Part shown: in pieces, positions 1-6,724 of the stretch
Layout of the letters: every line of letters starts with the position of its first letter
Numbering within the stretch: position 1 is the first letter of the stretch
Origin: JBBQNR01 sp963774075
GTDB lineage: Bacteria; Actinomycetota; Thermoleophilia; Solirubrobacterales; JBBDJG01
Assembly (NCBI GenBank): GCA_963774075.1
Contig: CAVZDP010000006.1
Coordinates: 1-64,000, forward strand
Length of the DNA: 64,000 nucleotides
Direction of reading: 5' to 3'
Translations under genes and position numbers: made by a program
The notes under the pieces: generated by a model
The model's database searches: none
What the model saw: the letters and a program-made list of their open reading frames with translations, nothing else
What the model was told of the DNA's origin: nothing

Positions 1-983
1 GATGGCGACGACATCGTCCGCCGCCCAGACCGCAACGCGTCCTTGTCATCGCCCAGCTTCGTCGTGTGGCAGAGCCGAAGCGACGCGACCTCGGGAAGGA
101 GACCGCCCAGAGCCCGCGAGACGTAGCTTTGGATGCGCCGCACGAGCGGCGCGATGTCCGAGGACAGAACCCCCGTCGCCTGATCACAGCTTGCGTCGCT
201 ATCGGGACCGACCAAACCAACGACGTAGAGTCCGGTGTCAGCATGCGGTGCTCCGTACACCAGCTCGCCGTGCGTACCACTGCTGTCCTGCAGTCCAGCG
301 AGGCGCTGAGATGGCTGCCATTTTTTGAAGCTCGCACGAGGGTGACATCGAACGACGATCGGGATCTCGATATCGAGTCTCCGTGCCAGTGCCGACGTCG
401 AGGTGCCGGCACACAGAACCAGCCGCTCGCAGTCCCAGCTGCTGCCGGAGGTGTGCAGGCGAAGACTCGACGGTAGCCGTTGGACCCCGAGCACCTCGGT
501 CTGAATCAAACGCCCTTGCAGCCACGAGACGAGTAGCTCTATCGCGCGTCGGGCGCGGATTGCGCCCGCCGTGGACTCGAAGAGGGCTTTCGTCCCCGCC
601 GAGACGAGTCCCGGCATCGCGGCGGCCTGCTCCGCCGGGGACAGGAGCTCCACGGCCACCCCAGCGCTTCGCAGGCGCGAAAACGCCGAATCGACGTCGT
701 CGCCGAAGCGCAGCACGCCCTCACGTCCCAAGAGCTCCGTCGAGGCGCGCGCCTCCCATTCCAGCCACCCCTGCCTGGCAGCAATGGCCAGTGAGATCAG
801 CCTTTCGTCGTCGTGGCGATGGCGGAAGAGTCGTGTCTCGCCCGCTGACTGACCCTGGCCCGGATGCCCTCGTTCGAAGCAGCGGGCGTCGATGCCAGCG
901 TGGCGCAGCGCAATCGTAGTGGCCAAGCCGACGATCCCGCCACCGACGACCCCCACCTCGGCGGTCTGCGCACCGCTCGTCAA
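1..983 (-). CDS. FAD-dependent oxidoreductase, DAO/sarcosine oxidase-like (C-terminus beyond window edge)
   Basis: Reading the minus strand from a TTG at 983 gives 327 uninterrupted codons that run off the left edge, so the C-terminus is missing. Near the N-terminus the sequence EVGVVGGGIVGLA is a GxGxxG dinucleotide-binding motif of the D-amino-acid oxidase/sarcosine oxidase family (PF01266). A later LVLCAGTSTS stretch fits the second FAD-contact segment of that family. The TTG overlaps the TGA of the upstream gene (TTGA), and GGGGAGG lies about 11 bases ahead, so I chose this start; a GTG at the motif is the alternative. It is the last visible gene of a five-gene minus-strand operon. Family membership predicts oxidation of an amine or amino acid with hydrogen peroxide release. 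The substrate cannot be read from the sequence. Confidence 0.8.
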   Translation of the reverse strand, partial: MTSGAQTAEVGVVGGGIVGLATTIALRHAGIDARCFERGHPGQGQSAGETRLFRHRHDDERLISLAIAARQGWLEWEARASTELLGREGVLRFGDDVDSAFSRLRSAGVAVELLSPAEQAAAMPGLVSAGTKALFESTAGAIRARRAIELLVSWLQGRLIQTEVLGVQRLPSSLRLHTSGSSWDCERLVLCAGTSTSALARRLDIEIPIVVRCHPRASFKKWQPSQRLAGLQDSSGTHGELVYGAPHADTGLYVVGLVGPDSDASCDQATGVLSSDIAPLVRRIQSYVSRALGGLLPEVASLRLCHTTKLGDDKDALRSGRRTMSSP

Positions 984-2113
984 GACCGGGCCAGCCTCCC
1001 CTCGTGTGCCGGCGTCCTGCTTCGTTTGATCCCGGCCTCCCCGCAGTCCGCCTCGAGCTCCTCGAGGCCGAATGCTTCGACCGGGCCAATGGCCCCCACG
1101 CCGCTCAAGCCATGAGCCGCCGCGCGCGACGCGCCCCAGGCAAGGATGCGCGCGGTGAACTCGTAGCCATTGATGCCGGACATGTGAACTTCGGTCAGCT
1201 CCGCGCCGGTCGCGTCGTAGGTGATCGCGACGATGTGCGAGCCCGTCTGCGCTCGGGTCTTTGCATCGGGACCGTTCGTCGAGCCTTTCGCAAACCGCCC
1301 CGCAAGCGCCTGGACTAGAGCTCTTACACCTGGGACCCGGCCTGCTCCCGCTCCCAGCGCCGAGAGCACCTGCACCGCACGCGGGTTCCTGACGATGTAG
1401 CCAAGGTATGTGTTCACCTCCCGGAGCTGCGGGTGAAGCCGTGGCAGCGCGAAGTGCTCAGAAGAGCCGGCCGAGATCCCCCGGCGACGGCGCCCCGCCA
1501 CCTCAAAGGAGCGCACCCGCGCGGCGGGCCGCTTGGTTCGGATGCCGGCACGCCAGACGAAGGCCGGTTCGAGCGAGGCTCCAGCGAGGGACGCTTGCGT
1601 GCCCCCGCTCATCCATCCACGCCGATCGCCGGGCATGAAGTATCCGACGTCGACGCGCTCGGCAGCCTCGCCTGATTCGCGGAGCGCAATGGCCGCAGCG
1701 AGGTTCCCGGGGACCGAGTCGTAGCCGAAGGCGGTCACGAGCCCGGCGCCGGCGTCGGCTGCTCGCTGTCCGTAGCGTTCGAAGACACGGCGGATGAAGG
1801 ACGGTTCGCCGTTGGAGTCGAGGTAGGCGGCACGAGCGTCGATTGCGACTTCGACAGCTGCGTCGCCCAAGCGCGCGAAGGGTCCCACGGTCGTCACCAG
1901 CACGTCGCCGGGCTCGACAAGCTCCCGAATGGTTTCCGGCCGGGTGACGTCCGCGACATCGGTCTCGAGGCCGCCCAGCGCGCCGGCCAGCTCCGCGAGC
2001 CGCTCGGAGTCGCGACCGGCGAGCACCGGCCTCTCGCCACGCGCGACCATCGCCTCCGCCGTCAGGCGGCCTGTGTAGCCGGTGGCGCCGAACAGAACGA
2101 TCCTGCCCGTCAA
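980..2113 (-). CDS. Saccharopine dehydrogenase-like NAD(P)-binding reductase
   Basis: 377 residues. The N-terminus MTGRIVLFGATGYTGRLTAE is a Rossmann fold with GxxGxxG, typical of the saccharopine dehydrogenase NADP-binding domain (PF03435) and of trans-acting enoyl reductases. A TTVGPFARLG segment and a YLDSNGEPSF segment follow, both usual in this family. These proteins act on varied substrates (saccharopine, or lipid enoyl groups in mycobacteria), so the name gives fold rather than reaction. The start lies 4 bases after the stop of the alpha/beta hydrolase gene, and its stop overlaps the start of the FAD oxidoreductase. This argues for one polycistronic message. The C-terminal 30 residues are rich in Glu, Arg and Ala and look like a tail. 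Confidence 0.82.
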   Translation of the reverse strand: MTGRIVLFGATGYTGRLTAEAMVARGERPVLAGRDSERLAELAGALGGLETDVADVTRPETIRELVEPGDVLVTTVGPFARLGDAAVEVAIDARAAYLDSNGEPSFIRRVFERYGQRAADAGAGLVTAFGYDSVPGNLAAAIALRESGEAAERVDVGYFMPGDRRGWMSGGTQASLAGASLEPAFVWRAGIRTKRPAARVRSFEVAGRRRRGISAGSSEHFALPRLHPQLREVNTYLGYIVRNPRAVQVLSALGAGAGRVPGVRALVQALAGRFAKGSTNGPDAKTRAQTGSHIVAITYDATGAELTEVHMSGINGYEFTARILAWGASRAAAHGLSGVGAIGPVEAFGLEELEADCGEAGIKRSRTPAHEGRLARS

Positions 2114-2117
2114 CGCT

Positions 2118-2978
2118 TCAGCTCAGGTGCTGTTCGAGGAACGGGAGTACCAGCTCGGCGACGCGGTCCGGGCTGTCGAGGTGCGAGTAGTGACCGCTGT
2201 TGTCGAGCACGACGACTTCCGCGCTCGGGAAGCTCTCGCGTTGGCGCTCGGCCTGTTCGACTGGGACGAAGCGGTTGTTAGCGCCCCAGATGACGAGCGC
2301 CGGCCTGTCGAGGAGCCGGATCGTGGGCGCAAGCCCTCCCATACCGGCCGCTGGTGACGAGTGGTAGAAGCGCAGCACCGCTCGCCTGGTGCCCCAGTCG
2401 TAGTCGCGTTGCCAGCGGCGGACGACCTCCTTGGGCAGCCTTGGTTCGTAGAGCCGCATCACGGCACCCATGCCCATGCGCCCGGTGATGGCGGCCAGCG
2501 GGCCGAGCAGGGGCGTGCGATGGAGCTTGCCGATGGCATGCCAGCGAAAGCCGATCAGGTCGCCGGTGTTGATCAATGTTGCGCTGCGGAGCGCCTCGGG
2601 GTGAGCAGCCGCCCAATTGAGCGCCGGACCTCCCGCCAAGTCGTTGACAACGAGATGGGCCTGCTCGATGCCGAGCTCGCGCAGGGCTGCGGCGAAGAAG
2701 GTGGCCCAGCCAGGAGCCGAGTAGCCCCACCAGTGCCGGGGCTTGTCAGCCTTTCCGAAACCAGGAAGGTCGAATGCGACCGCACGCGCGAATTTCCCTA
2801 CCTCCGGCAGGAGCAGCGCCCAGTCATCCGCTGCCCCCGGTCCTCCGTGCATCATCACGACCGCCTCCGCAGCATCCGGAGCCCCCGCCTCGAGGACGCG
2901 CGAGCGCAGTCCCAATGCGTCGAACTCTCGAGCACGAACGGGATCTGTCGAGACGTGGCCTGCGCTATTGGAAGTCAT
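2118..2978 (-). CDS. Alpha/beta hydrolase with Asp at the nucleophile position
   Basis: 286 residues with the alpha/beta hydrolase layout. The oxyanion-hole segment HGGPG is at about 44-48, the nucleophile elbow VVNDLAGG has Asp113 where esterases have Ser, and the catalytic His is about 263 (NSGHYSHLD). An Asp nucleophile is characteristic of haloalkane dehalogenases and epoxide hydrolases rather than esterases. The usual acid after strand 7 (WGxxD) appears as WGANN, with Asn235, so the acid may be elsewhere, as in some dehalogenases. Third gene of the operon, 16 bases downstream of the SRPBCC gene. I infer a hydrolase of an epoxide or halide; a dehalogenase assignment would need active-site comparison. 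Confidence 0.85.
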   Translation of the reverse strand: MTSNSAGHVSTDPVRAREFDALGLRSRVLEAGAPDAAEAVVMMHGGPGAADDWALLLPEVGKFARAVAFDLPGFGKADKPRHWWGYSAPGWATFFAAALRELGIEQAHLVVNDLAGGPALNWAAAHPEALRSATLINTGDLIGFRWHAIGKLHRTPLLGPLAAITGRMGMGAVMRLYEPRLPKEVVRRWQRDYDWGTRRAVLRFYHSSPAAGMGGLAPTIRLLDRPALVIWGANNRFVPVEQAERQRESFPSAEVVVLDNSGHYSHLDSPDRVAELVLPFLEQHLS

Positions 2979-2994
2979 TTGCCACTTCCTCCGA

Positions 2995-3486
2995 TCACTC
3001 GTCGTTGCGATCTTCGTCGAGCGCCGCGAGCAAGGGGGTCAGGTTCGCCTGCTCCTCGCGCATGTGTCGGCGCAGGTCCCGGACGGGCACAGCGGCGGCG
3101 ATCACGAGATCGATCAGGCGACCGAGCAGCGGCAGCGAGAAACCCATGTGCACGTCCTGAATGAGCTCACAGCCGCCGTCCCCTCTCGGCTCCAGCCGGA
3201 AAGAGCCACCGGCGCGCACGAGCGACGAGGGAAAGGCGAGGCGGTAGGAGAAGTACCGACCCGGATGAACCTCGTCCACGGTGAAGCGGCCCGCGATGCG
3301 CATCCGCCCGATCCACTCGTCGGCGAACCAGACGGCCCCCTTCTCGAGCGGGTGCCCGCGAAGCCAGCGCCACCGCAGGTGCTCCGAATGCCACTCCGGA
3401 TAGCGGTCCTCGACCTCCTCGGAAAAGAAGCGCCAGATCCGCTCAGGCGCATGGGGAATCCGGACTGTCTCGACGATCGAGATCAC
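2995..3486 (-). CDS. SRPBCC-fold (polyketide cyclase/START-like) protein
   Basis: 163 residues starting at GTG, two bases after the TGA of the interrupted flavin-protein gene, which indicates translational coupling in the original operon. The start ISIVETVRIPHAPERIWRFF is the typical first strand and helix of the SRPBCC superfamily. Phe/Trp/Arg-rich strands (GRFTVDEVHPGRYFSYRL) and a long C-terminal helix follow. Members bind hydrophobic ligands in a deep pocket, and some act as cyclases or aromatase subunits. No catalytic residues are diagnostic here. In this operon it may bind the aromatic or lipid-like substrate handled by the neighbouring oxidoreductases; that is inference. Confidence 0.75.
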   Translation of the reverse strand: MISIVETVRIPHAPERIWRFFSEEVEDRYPEWHSEHLRWRWLRGHPLEKGAVWFADEWIGRMRIAGRFTVDEVHPGRYFSYRLAFPSSLVRAGGSFRLEPRGDGGCELIQDVHMGFSLPLLGRLIDLVIAAAVPVRDLRRHMREEQANLTPLLAALDEDRNDE

Positions 3487-3823
3487 GCTCAGCCCGGTAG
3501 GAACCCGGCCCGCCGGCCCGCAAGAAATCCCCGGCGAGTTACGAAACCCGAGCCGATCCGGTAGAAAAACTCAGACTCCGGCAGCCAGTAGCCCGACTCG
3601 GTGTGCGGCGCGTAGACGCCTCTACGCGCCCGATCGGTTTCGATCCAGCCGGTGTACTGATGCTTGTGCTGACCGAAGGTGTAGTGGCCGAACGAGTGCG
3701 CAGTCAGCCCTGCCCGCCGACCGCCTGGGGGAATCGTCACGCCGCTCGAAGGTTCCAAAACGATTCCCTCTTTCTCAGTGTCCGAGATTCGAACCGGCAC
3801 AACCATCGGGAAGCCGTCTGCAC

Positions 3824-3836
3824 TGGCCTGGACCCC
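3824..3836. repeat. IS3 terminal inverted repeat, left on plus strand (orfB side)
   Basis: TGGCCTGGACCCC, an exact reverse complement of 5129-5141. It directly abuts the GCAC target duplication at 3820-3823. Confidence 0.9.
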
Positions 3837-3851
3837 GCCGCCGTTGACACC

Positions 3852-4739
3852 TCAGGCCGCGGTTTTCACTAGCGCTCTTCCATCCTCCCAGGTTTGACGA
3901 ACCTCAAGCGGCGTCCTGTAGCCGAGCCGCGAGTGAGGGCGGTTTGGGTAGCGGTCCTCGATGTAGTCGCCGACCACTTCTCGGGCCTCGTCGAGCATCT
4001 CGAACTCGTTGCGCCACACGACGCGCTCCTTCAGCTTCGAGAAGAAGCTCTCGATGAACGCCTGCGACTCCGGGTCGCGGTAGCCGCCGCGGCGATGGGT
4101 GATCCCGAGCTCGGCCAGGTGTGCGCGGAACCCACGCGAGGTGTAGGCGGTGCCGTTGTCGGACCCAAGGGTGAGCTGCCCGGGCTCGATGCGGTGACGG
4201 GCAACGGCGAACTCCACGACCGCGATCGCCTCCTGCGCGCGACAGCGCAGGTCCAGTGACCAGCCCGGGATCTCGCGCGTGCAGCAGTCGATGATCGCGT
4301 TCAGATAGCACCAGCCGTGCTCTGCGACCCAGACCGAGGTCATGTCCATGTGCCACAGCTGGTCGGGGCGCTCGACCCGAAAGAAGCCCGGCCGGCGGCG
4401 CCGGCGCAGGGGGCGGTGGCGCTGCAGCAAGCGCTGCTCGCGCATCACGCGCTGGGCGCGCTTGCGATTCACCTGCAGGCCGAGTTCGCGGCTCGTCAAC
4501 GCAGCGACCATGCGCGTGCCGTCGGTCGGGTTGTGTTTGGCGACCGTCACGATCGCCTCGTCGACCGCTCCGATCGCCGGGCCCCGACGCGGGCGTCCGC
4601 GTCGTTTGGGCGTGCGGTAGATCGCCTGGCGGCTGATCTTGGCGATGCGCGCCACGGTCGCCACGGGCCTGCCTTTGGCGACCAACTCGCGGGATCGGGC
4701 GACGCGCTCGCTCAGTCCCCATCCCGCAACAGTTCCCCC
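3852..4739 (-). CDS. IS3-family transposase OrfB (DDE integrase core)
   Basis: The frame carries an HTH-like ARIAKISRQAIYR segment and then the rve integrase core. DDE residues are visible as Asp in LWHMDMTSVWV, Asp in LGSDNGTAY and Glu in ESQAFIESFFSKLKE, followed by the IS3 signature RPHSRLGYRTPLEVR near the C-terminus. This protein cuts and joins the IS ends. I give the start as the -1 frameshift zone at 4739, because no good independent start with a ribosome-binding site is visible in frame. The frame itself stays open up to 5039. No disabling mutation is seen. Confidence 0.88.
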   Translation of the reverse strand, partial: GGTVAGWGLSERVARSRELVAKGRPVATVARIAKISRQAIYRTPKRRGRPRRGPAIGAVDEAIVTVAKHNPTDGTRMVAALTSRELGLQVNRKRAQRVMREQRLLQRHRPLRRRRRPGFFRVERPDQLWHMDMTSVWVAEHGWCYLNAIIDCCTREIPGWSLDLRCRAQEAIAVVEFAVARHRIEPGQLTLGSDNGTAYTSRGFRAHLAELGITHRRGGYRDPESQAFIESFFSKLKERVVWRNEFEMLDEAREVVGDYIEDRYPNRPHSRLGYRTPLEVRQTWEDGRALVKTAA

Positions 4740-5011
4740 GCGATCTCGAGCTCGTAGGTCTTGCGCCCGAGAGCGCGCTCGAGCGAGCGGATCTTCTTTC
4801 GCAGCTCCTTCTCGCCCTGGCGCTCGTCGGTGCCGGCGAGCGCGAGCTTGCCGCCCTCGAGCAGCTTCTCGCGCCACTGGTAGTAGAGCGTCTCGGCGAT
4901 CTCGTGCTCGCGGCAGAGGTCCTTCACGGATCTGTCGCCGCGCAGGCCAGCGAGCACGATCTCGAGCTTCTGGCGGGCCGTGAACTTGCGGTAGGTGCGT
5001 TGAGTTGCCAC
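4712..5011 (-). CDS. IS3-family transposase OrfA (helix-turn-helix)
   Basis: 99 residues, MATQRTYRKFTARQKLEIVL at the start. This is the IS3/IS911 OrfA type: a helix-turn-helix (KDLCREHEIAETLYYQWREK) that binds the IS ends, followed by a leucine-zipper-like coiled coil (EKELRKKIRSLERALGRKTY) for multimerisation. The reading frame ends inside the beginning of the orfB frame, which lies one base back (-1). Expression of full transposase therefore most likely needs a -1 ribosomal frameshift. A run of five G (minus strand, 4739-4735) within the overlap is a candidate slip site. Confidence 0.9.
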   Translation of the reverse strand: MATQRTYRKFTARQKLEIVLAGLRGDRSVKDLCREHEIAETLYYQWREKLLEGGKLALAGTDERQGEKELRKKIRSLERALGRKTYELEIAGELLRDGD

Positions 5012-5128
5012 TCGATCTCCTTTGGGTCGAGCGGCCCATGCTGCGAGTCGCCTCGGACGGCCTCGTCGGGGCTTCGCCCCTCCTCGCCCGTCCGAGCGAT
5101 CTAGTCAGCTAGGTGTCAACGCGGGGAT

Positions 5129-5141
5129 GGGGTCCAGGCCA
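5129..5141. repeat. IS3 terminal inverted repeat, right on plus strand (orfA side)
   Basis: GGGGTCCAGGCCA, followed by the second GCAC copy at 5142-5145. The two ends differ only in the spacer (8 versus 6 bases) that separates this repeat from the shared inner GTTGACACCT segment. Confidence 0.9.
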
Positions 5142-5831
5142 GCACCGACCCACCCCAACAGAACGTGTGGCCGGCGCCTCGCTCTCCTCGCGGCCCGCTT
5201 GTGGTTGAGCCGGGGCCCAGTTCCCTTGGCCGGAGGCCGCTGGTCCGGCGGCGACTCAGAGGGAAACGGAACACCGTGAAGCTCCAGCTCGCCTCGACAT
5301 TCGAGGTCGGGCCAGACCACGACACGCTCAACTTCAATCTCGATTCCGACGCGCCAGTGGTAGATGCGCGTCCAGCGCTCCCAAAATCCGACGTCCCGGG
5401 GCCCGATGAAACGCTCCCAGCTTTGGCGGTGTTCCTCCACCCACTGACCACGATCAGCAAGCGAGGAGAACGAGGCGCGGCCCTGGACGAGAACGTACTC
5501 GGGGCGCGCGGTGAAGCTGTGCTCACGGCTGTGGTAGGCGACCGCGACCTGAGGATTCCTCTGAATCCGCTCGAGCTTCTTCCACATCCCAAGCGAGCTG
5601 CTCAGCGGCGTCATGCGGCCCGCTTCGCGGTCGCGGAGGCCGAAGTTCGTCAGTGGCGTAAGCACTCCGCCCCGCGCTGGAGTGACGTGGGCGAACATCA
5701 CGGCTTGGTCACTCGCGAAAACCTCGTCGACGGCGTCTGGCCAGCGCACGGTCTCACGAGTCGTTTTCTGGTCACGTATGTACATGTACGGTTGCTGAGC
5801 CAGTAAATTGGGGAGATGTGAATAGATGGTA

Positions 5832-5852
5832 TATCACAGATAACGCGTGATA
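5832..5852. promoter_or_regulatory. Palindromic candidate operator between PPOX and MarR genes
   Basis: TATCAC, nine bases, then GTGATA form a 21-bp inverted repeat in the 95-bp divergent gap. It lies 28 bases ahead of the MarR GTG start and 46 bases ahead of the PPOX start. Size, AT content relative to the surrounding DNA and position are typical of MarR operators, so autoregulation plus control of the operon is the likely role. Binding is inference. Confidence 0.55.
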
Positions 5853-5880
5853 GGTCACCTGATGAAGGTACGCTTATCTC

Positions 5881-6369
5881 GTGGACCCACTTTTCGAGCT
5901 GGCCCTAACGGTGAAAGCCGCTCAGCGAGCGCTCGAGCAGCTGACCAACGAGGCGATGAAGCCGTTGGGCGTGACCGGTCCGCAGGCCGACGCGATCACG
6001 GTGATCGGCCAGGCTGGACCGCTGTCACTCAAAGAGCTGGGAGAGCTACTAATCGCCGAGGCAGGACACCCCAGCCGACTCGTGGACCGCCTGGTCGAGG
6101 CCGGGCTAGTTGAGCGCCGCGCAGGACAAGAGGACCGGCGCCGTATCGAGCTGTCGTTGACATCGAATGGCCGCCGCTTGGAGAAGCGGATACTCAAAGC
6201 GCGCGAGCAGATCCGGCAGTTCGCTCTCGAGGTACTCGGCGACCGCGATATCGGGCCGACCCTCGAGCTCCTGCGCCACATGCTTCAAGTCAGCCCACTT
6301 GCCGCGGTCATCGAGCGTCGTCGCGAGCTCTTCGAACTAGGCACCCGCGCGACCAAGTCTGGAATGTGA
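5881..6369 (+). CDS. MarR-family transcriptional regulator
   Basis: 162 residues from a GTG start. The winged-helix core is recognisable: LTNEAMKPLGVTGPQADAIT, then the recognition helix region (LGELLIAEAGHPSRLVDRLV) and the wing EDRRRIELSLTSNGRR, which is the hallmark DxRxxxxxLT of MarR proteins. MarR dimers usually repress a divergent gene and release DNA when bound by a small, often aromatic, ligand. It is divergent from the PPOX-SRPBCC-hydrolase-reductase-oxidase operon with a palindrome in between, so it is the probable repressor of that operon. The IS insertion lies downstream of the promoter, so the regulator can still act on the truncated unit. Confidence 0.88.
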   Translation: MDPLFELALTVKAAQRALEQLTNEAMKPLGVTGPQADAITVIGQAGPLSLKELGELLIAEAGHPSRLVDRLVEAGLVERRAGQEDRRRIELSLTSNGRRLEKRILKAREQIRQFALEVLGDRDIGPTLELLRHMLQVSPLAAVIERRRELFELGTRATKSGM

Positions 6370-6422
6370 CGTAGGCGTCTCGCTGGGGCAGGAGGATTCG
6401 GGCGCGGAAGCCGGGCTAATCG

Positions 6423-6520
6423 GGCTACGCGCTCGCCGAGATCAAGGACTGGACGTTCGTCCTCGGGCCCGGCTGGGTGGTTGGCGTCGGGAACGGGCTC
6501 ATCGCGAGCGGAGCGAGCCC
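6423..6520 (+). pseudogene. Remnant of a DUF4386-type membrane protein
   Basis: Within the 355-base gap between MarR and the next gene, one frame reads GYALAEIKDWTFVLGPGWVV followed by GVGNGLIAS. I recall this pattern as the conserved DWTFLLGPGxVVGVGNG segment of DUF4386 multi-membrane proteins (PF14329), which are about 230 residues long. A TAA stop lies just upstream in the same frame, no start is available, and the frame runs into a terminator-like hairpin. It is therefore a short fossil, not a gene. Apart from this remnant and the hairpin the gap shows nothing else. Confidence 0.5.
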
Positions 6521-6527
6521 CGATGTG

Positions 6528-6553
6528 AAAGCCCTGCTAAGGCGGGGCTTTTT
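6528..6553 (+). terminator. Rho-independent terminator
   Basis: AAAGCCC pairs with GGGCTTT across a short loop, and the stem is followed by a T run. It lies 160 bases after the MarR stop, which it may terminate, although it may originally have belonged to the degraded DUF4386 gene. Confidence 0.65.
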
Positions 6554-6724
6554 GTTGCCGGCTTGTCACGTGGGCAGCTCGAATCAATGCCCGTGATACC
6601 AGCCGTGATAACAAACCGGTTAGACCGGTGTGGTTTTGATTTCTCTTCGTGCGTGGCCCCGCCGTCCGAGCACTCGTGCCTCGTGTCGGGACAATCGTCG
6701 TGACGTGGAGCGAACGCCAGAGCA

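Larger units (their letters stand above)
3824..5141 (-). mobile_element. Complete IS3-family insertion sequence (1318 bp)
   Basis: The element starts TGGCCTGGACCCC and ends with the reverse complement GGGGTCCAGGCCA. These are 13-bp perfect terminal inverted repeats with the TG...CA ends typical of IS3. A second inverted segment, GTTGACACCT, lies 6-8 bases further in on both sides. GCAC at 3820-3823 is repeated at 5142-5145 as a 4-bp target duplication, within the 3-5 bp usual for IS3. It carries overlapping orfA and orfB in the -1 arrangement. Both frames are intact, so the element looks recent and possibly still active. Its genes run in the same direction as the host operon it interrupts. 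Confidence 0.95.
3489..5785 (-). pseudogene. Pyridoxamine 5'-phosphate oxidase-like (PPOX) flavin protein, split by an IS3 element
   Basis: The N-terminal fragment (5785 to 5142, about 214 codons) begins MYIRDQKTTRETVRWPDAVD and has the PPOX split-barrel pattern VAVAYHSREHSFTARPEYVLVQG. It ends ...LLGWVGA at the IS border. The C-terminal fragment resumes across the other border as ADGFPMVVPVRISD and ends at 3489. Removing 3824-5141 and one copy of the 4-base duplication (GTGC on this strand) restores GTC GGT GCA GAC GGC with no frame change, giving a protein of about 324 residues. Family members bind FMN or F420 and perform reductions or oxidations. It was the first gene of the operon, with a divergent MarR gene. 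Neither fragment is likely to be functional. Confidence 0.88.

Noticed and set aside
3785..3800. tRNA T-loop-like GGTTCGAATC on the minus strand
   Set aside because: Lies in the PPOX coding frame; no acceptor stem or anticodon arm can be drawn around it. A similar GGTTCGAATCC at 52715-52725 falls inside ccmF.
3489..3806. Independent 105-residue gene
   Set aside because: It is the C-terminal part of the IS-interrupted PPOX gene; the frame continues upstream of its Met to the IS border.
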